A stretch of 15,151 nt of DNA from an uncultured Deinococcales bacterium (GTDB taxonomy: Bacteria; Deinococcota; Deinococci; Deinococcales; Trueperaceae): assembly GCA_937934635.1 (NCBI GenBank), contig CALGZD010000359.1, forward strand, positions 1 through 15,151, written 5' to 3'. Below, piece by piece: positions 6,015-13,309 of the stretch. The position numbers and the translations under genes were made by a program. Below the pieces are notes generated by a model, which was not told the origin of the DNA, did no database searches, and saw only the letters and a program-made list of their open reading frames with translations. Every line of letters begins with the position of its first letter. Positions within the stretch are counted from its first letter, which is position 1.

Positions 6015-8192
6015 TTAGTTATCTAACTTTGATACGGAAAAGAACATCAAGGCTCTGGCTGGTACAACAAATTGTTCATCAAGGTAGACTTCTGAGCTTT
6101 CATAAAGTGGTGGGTCGTCATATAGTTCGTAAGTTTCATCTGACAAAAGGACTTGTTGTGCTAAAGGGTCATAATCAAATGGTAAGCTAAGCTTTGTGAG
6201 TCGGTCTGTGGTGTTTAGATTTATAACCATCAGTTCAAGACCATTATCGGTCTCTACTGCGTAGGCTCTGATAGCGTCATCAGTGAGCTCGAGCTCTAAA
6301 ACATCACCACGAAATCTAACAAGTTGTTCAAAGACTACATAAGTTGGTCGTTGCCAGTAAGCATTATCAATCAGTCCGTGCCCACCCAGTCCTTGTAGTG
6401 CAAAGTAATAGCTTTCTTCAAGCCCCTCGTTGAGCATCTGTCCAAAGCTATCAGCTAACCAAAGCGTTGCGATCATGTCGATTAGGTGTGTACGAGTTTC
6501 TGTTTTCCATGATAATCCGAATTCTGTAATGGCTAAGGTAATATCGTCGCGTTCAAAACCCAAAGGGTTGGTGTCTGGGTCTTTGAGCCACTGTCTATAG
6601 CGCTGAATAGTTTCGGTGGTTCTATCGACTGTAGATAAGGCATATTCATCAGACGTTGTGCCATCTGTTGGGTAGATATGCCAACTGAGAATGTCAACAA
6701 CATCTCCACAGAGTTCTAAAAAACTTTTTAGGAATGGTTCTGCAATATCTGCTCCTGAGACAGCTGGACCCATAAATCTATAATCTGGGTTATGTCTTTC
6801 TAAAGCTTGGCGAAAGTCTCTAAAGTATTCACAATATTTTTCTGGTGTCCATGATGCGTCATCCCGATTTGGAGCATAAAGATCTGGCTCGTTTCCAATT
6901 TCCCAAGCATGGATGGGAATGCCCATTTCTTCAATGATTTTTGCAGCGTTAAGTGCTTGTTCAGCATCACCAGTAAAGAGATTGGCTACAAAAACTACTG
7001 GAGGTTGATCTAGTAGCTTCCATTGCGCCTTGAATGCTTTTAGAACAACGTCGTCTAATGGTTGCTCATCGGCAATGTTACCAGGTGGAAAGCGAATAGC
7101 CCCTAGCTCGAGCTTTGCAAACTCGTCTCTGAAGTCTAGTACATTCATCATCAAACCATGATTGATGCCTGTTATGGCTAGAGGAGGTGTGGGATGCTTT
7201 TTAGCTTTGATGAATATATCGCTGACATCAGCTTCAATATCGCCCAAATAAGATTTGAGCCAGCGCATCGCAGGACGCTCATCACCAAAAGAGTCAATTA
7301 GATGAATATGTGGTAACCAAAGTCCACCTGCTCTGTGCCCCCAAAGGGTTAAACCTTCAACAGCTTCATGCTCCCAAAGTATCGGAAAGAGATTTTTGTA
7401 AACTTCAAGTTGTTGATAATCATCTGCTATATTGATATCTAACTCTGAAATGTATATCGGCAGTCCAAATGTTGCTAAACGGTCCAAGCTGGTTTTGACA
7501 AGTGTAGGACTTACTTTCTCCAGACCATGTGCTTGTACGCCGATACCATCTATAAGCTGTCTTTCGTGCAAGAGCCCAATGATATCCATGTAAATGTCAA
7601 GATTGTTTGAACAACAGAGAATTGAGTAATCATTCAAGAGTAGTTTTGTATTCGGCATGAGAGCCCTAGCTTGCTCAAAACTCCATATAACCCAATCCCA
7701 ACCTGTTTCACCATCTCCACCAAGTGCGTCTTTAAAGCTCGGTGGTGCATGATCAATAAGTGGCTCGTTAACAACATCTAAGAAATCTGTTTCTGGATAA
7801 CGTTCCGCATAGGCTCGAATCCACTCAATGACTTCTTCTTTTTGCTCTTCAGGCGGTAAATCAGCCATCCAAGCGGGTTCTTGCTGACCCCAGACCCATG
7901 TATGCTGTTTGAATTGTAGATTATTATCTAGTGCAAATTTATAAATACGATCAAATAAGGTCCAATTGAACTCGTCCCGTGTTATTTCTAGTTGACCCCA
8001 TTTACCAGAATTCTCTGGGGTTATTTGATTAAAGTAGTCGGTGAATTCAGGATCATATTTTCCAGTATGAATACTGCCAAAGAAACGGTCTGAATTTTGT
8101 ACTAGAGAGGTTTGTGCTAGAGAAGTTTGTGCTAACGATTGAGAATAGTACAATCCTGTACTTAGCAACAGAACAAGTAATAGTTTTTTCAC
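6015..8192 (-). CDS. Secreted GH10 xylanase fused to a second clan GH-A hydrolase domain
   Basis: A 725-aa exported protein with two catalytic barrels. Residues 1-21 are a signal peptide (cleavage near SLA|Q; no lipobox). GH10 spans about 36-318: ENSGKW (60-65), HTWVWGQQ (97-104), acid/base E143 in VVNEP and nucleophile E250 in ISELD. It should cut internal beta-1,4-xylan bonds. The usual VWHSQ histidine is glycine (G102). Residues about 335-720 form another GH-A barrel: IRFPPGN (366-372), EIGNEPD with probable acid/base E435, SWHIYP (503-508) and probable nucleophile E557 in ITEFGL, followed by a small beta-rich tail. The motifs resemble GH39, GH51 and GH79, but I cannot assign a family. The start codon is GTG (8190-8192), chosen because it begins the signal peptide; the Shine-Dalgarno is weak. 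It lies 26 nt after the permease and 2 nt before GH16. Confidence 0.93.
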   Translation of the reverse strand: MKKLLLVLLLSTGLYYSQSLAQTSLAQTSLVQNSDRFFGSIHTGKYDPEFTDYFNQITPENSGKWGQLEITRDEFNWTLFDRIYKFALDNNLQFKQHTWVWGQQEPAWMADLPPEEQKEEVIEWIRAYAERYPETDFLDVVNEPLIDHAPPSFKDALGGDGETGWDWVIWSFEQARALMPNTKLLLNDYSILCCSNNLDIYMDIIGLLHERQLIDGIGVQAHGLEKVSPTLVKTSLDRLATFGLPIYISELDINIADDYQQLEVYKNLFPILWEHEAVEGLTLWGHRAGGLWLPHIHLIDSFGDERPAMRWLKSYLGDIEADVSDIFIKAKKHPTPPLAITGINHGLMMNVLDFRDEFAKLELGAIRFPPGNIADEQPLDDVVLKAFKAQWKLLDQPPVVFVANLFTGDAEQALNAAKIIEEMGIPIHAWEIGNEPDLYAPNRDDASWTPEKYCEYFRDFRQALERHNPDYRFMGPAVSGADIAEPFLKSFLELCGDVVDILSWHIYPTDGTTSDEYALSTVDRTTETIQRYRQWLKDPDTNPLGFERDDITLAITEFGLSWKTETRTHLIDMIATLWLADSFGQMLNEGLEESYYFALQGLGGHGLIDNAYWQRPTYVVFEQLVRFRGDVLELELTDDAIRAYAVETDNGLELMVINLNTTDRLTKLSLPFDYDPLAQQVLLSDETYELYDDPPLYESSEVYLDEQFVVPARALMFFSVSKLDN
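8102..8131. repeat. 15-bp tandem duplication after the GH10 signal peptide
   Basis: ctagagaggtttgtg (8102-8116) and ctagagaagtttgtg (8117-8131) differ at one base and encode the repeated AQTSL/SLAQT segment (residues 21-31) at the presumed signal-peptidase site. Confidence 0.85.
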
Positions 8193-8218
8193 ATTAGTCT
8201 CAACTTTGTAGGAAAGAG

Positions 8219-9058
8219 TTAGCCTTTTACAGCGCCTTGAGCAAGTCCAGAAATAATTTGTCTAGATGCTAAAAAGAAAACAATAAGAAGTGGTGTAACG
8301 GCAAATGCTGTTCCAAAAATAACAGCACCCCAATCAATGGTGTCTGCAGTTCCTTGGATACTTCTGAGAGCGAGGGGAATGGTGAATAGCTCTCTTTTAT
8401 TGATTGCTACTAATGGGAATAAGAAGTTATTCCATGAACCAATGAAGGTAAGTAAACCAAGTGTACCAAGACCTGGTCTAACAAGAGGAAGCGCTATACT
8501 CCAAAAAGTGCGAAACTCTGTTGCTCCATCGACTCTAGCCGCATCCATGAGTTCTTTTGACATGCTACTGGCAAAGAATTGCCTCATTAAAAAGATGCCA
8601 AATGCACTAGCCATACCAGGTACCCAAAGGGCTAAATATAGTGGGTGATTAAACCACTTAAAAAAGTGTACAAGCAGAGCAAAGGGAATTAAGCTTAGGA
8701 TTGGAGGAATTAAGAAGGTAGATAAAATAAAGCCGAAAAGAACATTTTTATATCTGAAATCATACATGGCAAGAGCGTAACCGCCAAGACTGCAGAAAAC
8801 TAATGCTGTAAATGTTGATACCATCCCAAGACCTACACTGTTAAGTAGATTTCGCCACATTGGAATTGCAGAAAGTAAAGCTTCATAGTTTTCTCTTAAA
8901 CTGTTGCCAAACCAAAGTGGTGGTGGTGCACTGAATATGTCAGTCGCACTATGGGTCATGAGTACGTACATGAGGTAAAAAGGGAAGAGGGTCAAAATTG
9001 CAAGAATAACTAAGCCAATATAGAGAAAAAATTTTGAAACTGATAGATTTTGCATCAT
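8219..9058 (-). CDS. ABC sugar transporter inner-membrane permease, MalG type
   Basis: A 279-aa integral membrane protein of the carbohydrate uptake family CUT1, forming the import channel with the gene just upstream. About six hydrophobic segments are visible: about 11-34, 74-98, 106-131, 139-160, then two after residue 195. The EAA loop that contacts the ATPase is at 171-191 (MDAARVDGATEF...ALP). Its ATG overlaps the preceding stop codon by one base (TAATG), so translation is coupled. An AGAGG just upstream suits the second Met codon slightly better than the first. The transported sugar cannot be read from the permease; the context suggests xylo- and/or gluco-oligosaccharides. Confidence 0.95.
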   Translation of the reverse strand: MMQNLSVSKFFLYIGLVILAILTLFPFYLMYVLMTHSATDIFSAPPPLWFGNSLRENYEALLSAIPMWRNLLNSVGLGMVSTFTALVFCSLGGYALAMYDFRYKNVLFGFILSTFLIPPILSLIPFALLVHFFKWFNHPLYLALWVPGMASAFGIFLMRQFFASSMSKELMDAARVDGATEFRTFWSIALPLVRPGLGTLGLLTFIGSWNNFLFPLVAINKRELFTIPLALRSIQGTADTIDWGAVIFGTAFAVTPLLIVFFLASRQIISGLAQGAVKG

Positions 9059-10080
9059 TAACCTCTACTGTCCAATCCTTCACGACCATTGATAGCAAAC
9101 TGAATGGCAGTCATAATGCCAATGACGAAGAAAAGAATCCAAGATGTTGCTGCCGCAGAGCCCATTTGGTTATAGTTGAAGCCTTCTCGGTATAGGTACA
9201 TAGCTACGGTCATACCTGCATTGTTAATACCACCCATAGGATTGCTACCAGCTAAGATAAAGGGTTCATCGAAAAGTTGCATACTACCAATAATAGACAA
9301 GCTAATTGCAAAAAATATGACTGGACGCAAGAGAGGTAGACTGATGTGCCTAAAGCGCTGCAAGGCATTGGCACCATCAATTTCAGCAGCGTCATAGTAC
9401 TCTTTTGGTATGGTTGCTAGACCTGCACTATAAAGTACAGTGTTCCAACCAAAATATTTCCAGAAAACAAGGATTGCGAGCGCAGGCTTGATGTTCTTGG
9501 CACGCCCTAACCACCTGATAGGCTCTTCGGGAACCCAAGCTACTAACCAACTCCCCCAACTTGATGCGCGTAAAAACTCGACAGGTGCTGAGTTGCTAAA
9601 GGCCAGGATTCCCTGATTTAGCACCCCATACTGCGTACCAAAGAAGGTGTTAAATACAATCGCAATTGCAACAGTTGAGGTAATAAAAGGCACAAAGTAA
9701 GCAGCAGTAAATAAATGACGCAACTGCTTTAATCGAAGTACCAAAATAAAGGCAAGTGGGATAGCAACAATGTGTTGGGCTGTACTAGAAACAACGCCAA
9801 TCCAAAGCGTGTTATATAGGGATTTATAAAAGTCTGGATCAGTAAAAACCCAAAGGTAGTTTTCGAAACCTACAAATTCCATTGCACCTAACCCTTGAAT
9901 AGGATTCCAACTTTGAAAAGATAGGTACATCGAGAATAGTAATGGGAAAAACCCAAATATAAAAAATAAAATAAAGAAGGGTGCTATAAATAAATAGGGT
10001 GCAAACTTTCTCTGAAATGCAAATAGTCGCGTTTCGAAAGTTGATTCTTCTTGTTTCACCATAGAAGATGAGGATGCCAT
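9058..10080 (-). CDS. ABC sugar transporter inner-membrane permease, MalF/UgpA type
   Basis: A 340-aa partner permease. A hydrophilic 25-residue N-tail is followed by a first membrane helix (about 29-54) and five further hydrophobic segments. The EAA motif lies at 229-249 (YDAAEIDGANAL...SLP), as expected for contact with the nucleotide-binding subunit. A segment of about 40 residues (164-200) between helices probably faces the periplasm or exterior. An AGGA-type ribosome site precedes the ATG by about 10 nt. It is separated from the binding-protein gene by 72 bp holding a strong hairpin, and joined directly to the MalG-type gene. No ATP-binding subunit follows; a shared MsmK/UgpC-like ATPase elsewhere is inferred. 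Confidence 0.95.
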   Translation of the reverse strand: MASSSSMVKQEESTFETRLFAFQRKFAPYLFIAPFFILFFIFGFFPLLFSMYLSFQSWNPIQGLGAMEFVGFENYLWVFTDPDFYKSLYNTLWIGVVSSTAQHIVAIPLAFILVLRLKQLRHLFTAAYFVPFITSTVAIAIVFNTFFGTQYGVLNQGILAFSNSAPVEFLRASSWGSWLVAWVPEEPIRWLGRAKNIKPALAILVFWKYFGWNTVLYSAGLATIPKEYYDAAEIDGANALQRFRHISLPLLRPVIFFAISLSIIGSMQLFDEPFILAGSNPMGGINNAGMTVAMYLYREGFNYNQMGSAAATSWILFFVIGIMTAIQFAINGREGLDSRG

Positions 10081-10106
10081 AAGATATTACCGTCCTTTTT
10101 GAAAGG

Positions 10107-10139
10107 GAACAACTGTTAGCAAAGTACTAACAGTTGTTC
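10107..10139 (-). terminator. 13-bp perfect hairpin between binding-protein and permease genes
   Basis: gaacaactgttag (10107-10119) and ctaacagttgttc (10127-10139) are exact reverse complements with a 7-nt loop. The hairpin lies 13 bp beyond the binding-protein stop and 26 bp before the permease ATG. No U-run follows on the coding strand, so full termination is unlikely. A stem-loop here would fit 3'-end protection or attenuation, allowing more binding protein than permease to be made, as known for malE-malF type arrangements. The function is inferred. Confidence 0.7.
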
Positions 10140-10152
10140 AAAAATTGTTAAA

Positions 10153-11424
10153 TTATCTTAGACGACGTGCCTGACGTGTAATTTGTCTTTCAGCATCGAT
10201 AAGTGCATCTGCAATATTACGGTCTTCGTTAAGAACCTGTGATAATGCACCACCTACGATTTCAGCTGCAATAACATCACCTGGGTGAGTTGTCGTACCA
10301 GCAATGTTGTCAATAATATCTGCATAAAGTAGACGTGCTTGCTGACCATTTAAGAAAGCACTTGGCTCTTCCATTCTTGCATCAGTTTTTAGCGACTTCA
10401 GTGATGGGAATGCTTCGATAGTATCGAAAGCAGAAAGCTGTGATTCTTCATTTAGGACCATAAACTTGATGAAATCCCAAGCAAGTTCTTTGTTTGCATC
10501 ATCTGCAGCTACAGGAATACCGAAGAAAGAACCACCCCAGCTTGCATAAGCACCACCTGGGAGGTTTGAAGCACCCCAAAGACCAGCTGTGTCTGGAGCC
10601 ATCCAGTCTCTTAGAGAACCTTCTAACCATGCGCCAGAGAATTGCACTGCAACTGCACCATCTTTAAATGCTTGATACCATTCATTTGACCAAGCACCGA
10701 TTTGCGCATCTAAGCCTGCATCACGGATTTCTTTTGCAACACGGAAAGCTTCGTGGAAACGTTCTGTATTTACAAGGACATTACCTTCATTATCAAAGTA
10801 TTTACCTTGACCTTCTTCAAGACCCATTCTGATCATGCCTTCGAAAACATCCGCTGCATCAGCAATTAGGAAAACATCATTGTTGCCATCACCATCTAGG
10901 TCACGAGTAACTTCTTTACCAAAGGCAATTAAGTCATCCCAGCTTCCGATAGCATCATCAACAGATACGCCAACTTCTTCAAAACGATCATGGCGGTAGA
11001 ACATAGCGCCAGGAGCAATATCTACAGGAAGTGTAATGATACGACCATCTGGGGTTGAGCCCTGTGCCCAAGCATAATCAGCGAATAGTTCTTCGTATTG
11101 TCCAGCGTTGTAAGGTGCTTGTGAAAGATCTTCAAAACCACCATCTGCAACGAATTTTGAGATGAAACCAATTTCAACAGCAGCTACATCTGGTGCACCT
11201 TCGCCAGTTGCAAGTGCAGTAACTAAGTTATTGTGGTGATCGCCGTATTCTAATTCGTTAACGATGATTTCAACACCTGGGTTTGCCTCCATATAAGCTT
11301 CTGCTAGAGGTCTAGTTGAGTTACATAAGCTACAAAATGTAGATACTGTAAGTGTTTGAGCCCATGCACTGCTTAGTGTGATGCTCAAGAATCCGATGGC
11401 TAATACTGCAATAAGTCTTTTCAT
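10153..11424 (-). CDS. ABC sugar-binding protein (extracellular solute-binding family 1)
   Basis: A 423-aa exported protein that captures the imported sugar and delivers it to the two permeases. Residues 1-22 are a signal peptide (MKRLIAVLAIG...SAWA|Q). No lipobox cysteine is present, so it should be free or anchored otherwise. The mature protein has the family-1 fold pattern: LTVSTF start, GAPDVAAVEIGFI (76-88), ALPV-like TLPVDIAPGAMFYRHDRF (131-148), and SGAWLEGSLRDWM with GIPVAADD further on. A DLDGDGNND calcium-loop-like motif is at 175-183, often seen in this family. The only two cysteines form CSLC at 31-34, just after the cleavage site. Its length is typical. It is the first structural gene of the operon after lacI; an AAGGA stretch lies upstream of the ATG. 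The ligand is inferred from the neighbouring xylanase and laminarinase. Confidence 0.94.
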   Translation of the reverse strand: MKRLIAVLAIGFLSITLSSAWAQTLTVSTFCSLCNSTRPLAEAYMEANPGVEIIVNELEYGDHHNNLVTALATGEGAPDVAAVEIGFISKFVADGGFEDLSQAPYNAGQYEELFADYAWAQGSTPDGRIITLPVDIAPGAMFYRHDRFEEVGVSVDDAIGSWDDLIAFGKEVTRDLDGDGNNDVFLIADAADVFEGMIRMGLEEGQGKYFDNEGNVLVNTERFHEAFRVAKEIRDAGLDAQIGAWSNEWYQAFKDGAVAVQFSGAWLEGSLRDWMAPDTAGLWGASNLPGGAYASWGGSFFGIPVAADDANKELAWDFIKFMVLNEESQLSAFDTIEAFPSLKSLKTDARMEEPSAFLNGQQARLLYADIIDNIAGTTTHPGDVIAAEIVGGALSQVLNEDRNIADALIDAERQITRQARRLR

Positions 11425-11485
11425 GCGTTTCTTTCATTCCTTCCGCTCCTGAATATGTTTGGGGGAGCAAATAGTTTGCAACTTA

Positions 11486-11527
11486 TTTCGAACATCTTGT
11501 TTCGAATATCTTGTTTCGAATATCTTA
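11486..11527. repeat. 14-bp tandem repeat, three copies, each with TTCGAA
   Basis: Units are tttcgaacatcttg (11486-11499), tttcgaatatcttg (11500-11513) and tttcgaatatctta (11514-11527). Each carries the 6-bp palindrome TTCGAA. The array lies about 60-100 bp upstream of the binding-protein start codon, where an operator array would be expected, but binding is unproven. Confidence 0.9.
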
Positions 11528-11576
11528 GATGTAGATTTGAGATGTTCTGAGTGTTGCAAGACTCAAAATAAGTGGT

Positions 11577-11607
11577 TTGACCTAACTAATTGGCTTGACC
11601 TAACTAA
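11577..11607. repeat. 13-bp direct repeat with 18-bp period
   Basis: ttgacctaactaa occurs at 11577-11589 and 11595-11607 with 5 bp between the copies, in the spacer between lacI and the binding-protein gene. Function unknown. Confidence 0.85.
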
Positions 11608-11653
11608 GTGACAACTTTATGAACTGTGGTTACATAAGTACTACTTATAAGCA

Positions 11654-12664
11654 TTACTTAAGGGTAGCAACTGACTCACGTTCTACGAGGACGGGTTTAA
11701 ACTTGTTTTTCACCTCCGTATCTCTGTTTCCTGAATTTTTTCCTAGTGCATTGAGCACTAGATTAGCAGCAGCCTTCCCCATTTCTAATAAGGGTTGGCG
11801 GATAGAAGTTAAGCTTGGATAGAGGTATTGGGCTAGCATGACATCGTCATATCCTATGAGAGAAACATCATCTGGAACTGACAGATTTTCTTCACGTAAG
11901 GCTTTGAGAGCACCTGCTGCCATTTGATCATTTGCAGCAAATATTGCAGTGATATTTAGATTGCGCTCGAGCAATCTTTTTGTTGCCCGATAACCACCAC
12001 TTTCCATGAAATCAGACTCAACAAGATAATTATCATTGAGAGTTAAGCCTGAATTACGGATGGCTGTTTGATAGCCTTGTAAACGGTTGCGACTGTCTTG
12101 CATACCCAAGGGACCACTGATATGAGCAATGTTTTTATGTCCTTTAGAAATTAGATAATCTGTTGCCATTTGACCACCGAGTTGATTGTCGATGTAAACG
12201 CATGATTCAGCTAATTCTGGAATAAAGCGACCAACAACTGCAAAAGGTTGACAATCCTTTGTCCAGTCTAAGAAATCAAAATCAGAGCAGGCATCAAATT
12301 GAACAATAATCCCATCAGAACGACCCTTTTTTAGGAATTCTAATGCCTCTTTCTCGCTTTCACGCTGATTATGCCCACTAGAGACAACAAGATGCATATC
12401 TTCAGATTCAATTGTTCTTTCAATGCCACTAATAATGCCGTTATAGAAAGGGCTAGAAATTTCATTGACAATCACACCGATACCATTTGAACGATTGGTA
12501 ACCAGTGCTTGTGCCATGGCATTAGGTTTATAATCAAGCTGATCGACAACAGACATAACCTTTTCTTTAGTATCCTCTGAAACAGGACCACTTTCATTTA
12601 GAACTCTTGAAACTGTGGATATGGAAACGCCAGCAAGGCGAGACACTTCTTTAATAGTTGACAT
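11654..12664 (-). CDS. LacI-family transcriptional regulator of the sugar locus
   Basis: A 336-aa repressor from the chosen ATG at 12662-12664. The helix-turn-helix begins at once (STIKEVSRLAGVSISTVSRVLN, residues 2-23), and the hinge helix YKPNAMAQAL (45-54) keeps the leucine that wedges into operator DNA. The rest (about 60-332) is the two-lobed periplasmic-binding-protein-like sensor domain (IGVIVNEISSPFYNGI, FAANDQMAAGALKAL, SLIGYDDVMLAQYLYPSLTSIRQP). An earlier in-frame ATG at 12688 would add eight residues, but it lies upstream of the transcription start predicted from the TTGACA/TAAAGT promoter and overlaps the AAACGTTT palindrome. Family starts also match the later Met. Neither start has a clear ribosome site. 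It is located upstream of, and co-directional with, the importer and hydrolase genes, so it probably represses them until an oligosaccharide or its product binds. Confidence 0.93.
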   Translation of the reverse strand: MSTIKEVSRLAGVSISTVSRVLNESGPVSEDTKEKVMSVVDQLDYKPNAMAQALVTNRSNGIGVIVNEISSPFYNGIISGIERTIESEDMHLVVSSGHNQRESEKEALEFLKKGRSDGIIVQFDACSDFDFLDWTKDCQPFAVVGRFIPELAESCVYIDNQLGGQMATDYLISKGHKNIAHISGPLGMQDSRNRLQGYQTAIRNSGLTLNDNYLVESDFMESGGYRATKRLLERNLNITAIFAANDQMAAGALKALREENLSVPDDVSLIGYDDVMLAQYLYPSLTSIRQPLLEMGKAAANLVLNALGKNSGNRDTEVKNKFKPVLVERESVATLK

Positions 12665-12676
12665 ATTAGTTTGTAA

Positions 12677-12684
12677 AAACGTTT
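12677..12684. promoter_or_regulatory. Candidate LacI-type operator AAACGTTT
   Basis: A perfect 8-bp palindrome with the central CG typical of LacI-family operators. It lies just downstream of the predicted -10 box of lacI and 13 bp before the chosen start codon. Occupancy would block transcription, implying autoregulation. Assigning this site to this regulator is inference. Confidence 0.5.
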
Positions 12685-12689
12685 CCATT

Positions 12690-12719
12690 ACTTTAGTCGT
12701 TTTTTGGTAGCTTTGTCAA
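12690..12719 (-). promoter_or_regulatory. Predicted lacI promoter (sigma-70 type)
   Basis: On the minus strand TTGACA (12719 down to 12714) is a perfect -35 hexamer, followed after 18 nt by TAAAGT (12695 down to 12690; 4 of 6 to TATAAT). Transcription would start near 12683, inside the AAACGTTT palindrome, leaving a leader of about 19 nt before ATG 12664. Confidence 0.55.
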
Positions 12720-13309
12720 GACTGGACTTTCATATTTCGGTTAATGTGAGGTTTTATAATTGCTTTTATGCTTGAGGTTTTGTCTAAAAGCTTTAATCTT
12801 AAAGACTTTTTGAGAAGTCCACGAGCTGTTATGGGCTTGGGAAATGTGCAAGATGTTATTGACATGTTATTGATAAAGGTATATGGGTTACTCTAGGTAC
12901 TAAAACCGTTTTCATAGCTAATTTTTAGCTATAAGTCTATTTACGCTCTAATTACGCTCTAAAAAACTATGTAAATTGGTCAATTGTGCATTAAATTGCA
13001 TTTCAACTTACAGTGGAAATGTTTTTACTCTTTTTTGGCTGTAACTTATACTGTAGATTGTGCTGTAACTTATCTAGAACCTTTGGTTGAGATATTTAGC
13101 ATTCAAAGATAGCTGCTTATTTTTATGAACTAAGTTGAACTAGAATGAGCTAGGATGAATTTGATGATGTGCAACTTGTCTTTAGCTTGAATTGCTTCAA
13201 GACTGTTTAGGATTGCTGTATCGCTTAAAAGACTGTTTGGTATTAAAACCGTTCAAGGTTGTAGTGCTTTAGACCTTATAGCTTGATACAGGTTAAGATA
13301 ATTTTACAG
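12720..13309. other. Repeat-rich divergent intergenic region
   Basis: No gene is seen in these roughly 590 bp. The region is AT-rich and holds short direct repeats: ttacgctctaa twice in tandem (12941-12951, 12952-12962), gctgtaacttat at 13038-13049 and 13062-13073, aagactgttt at 13199-13208 and 13229-13238, and taaaaccgtt at 12901-12910 and 13244-13253. AAAAC-C-GTTTT at 12902-12912 is a perfect odd palindrome and a possible operator. The promoter of the plus-strand glycosyltransferase should lie near its right end; TTATAG-like sequence near 13276-13281 is a weak -10 candidate. Confidence 0.6.

Larger units (their letters stand above)
11425..11653 (-). promoter_or_regulatory. Upstream control region of the binding-protein operon
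   Basis: A 229-bp gap between lacI and the binding-protein gene, transcribed leftward. It contains a three-copy 14-bp repeat (11486-11527), an 18-bp-period repeat (11577-11607), a palindrome gcaaa-tag-tttgc (11467-11479) and a palindrome ataagta-c-tacttat (11634-11648, just after the lacI stop). I could not find a confident -35/-10 pair. TTGCAA followed 17-18 bp later by an A/T-rich hexamer is possible but would place the start very near the ribosome site. The operon promoter and operator most likely lie here. Confidence 0.5.

Noticed and set aside
12665..12688. Eight-residue N-terminal extension of LacI from the first ATG
   Set aside because: The ATG lies upstream of the predicted transcription start and overlaps the operator-like palindrome; family proteins begin at the second Met.
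13283..13309. TTG start for the glycosyltransferase
   Set aside because: No ribosome-binding sequence; an ATG nine codons later still precedes the whole GT2 domain.
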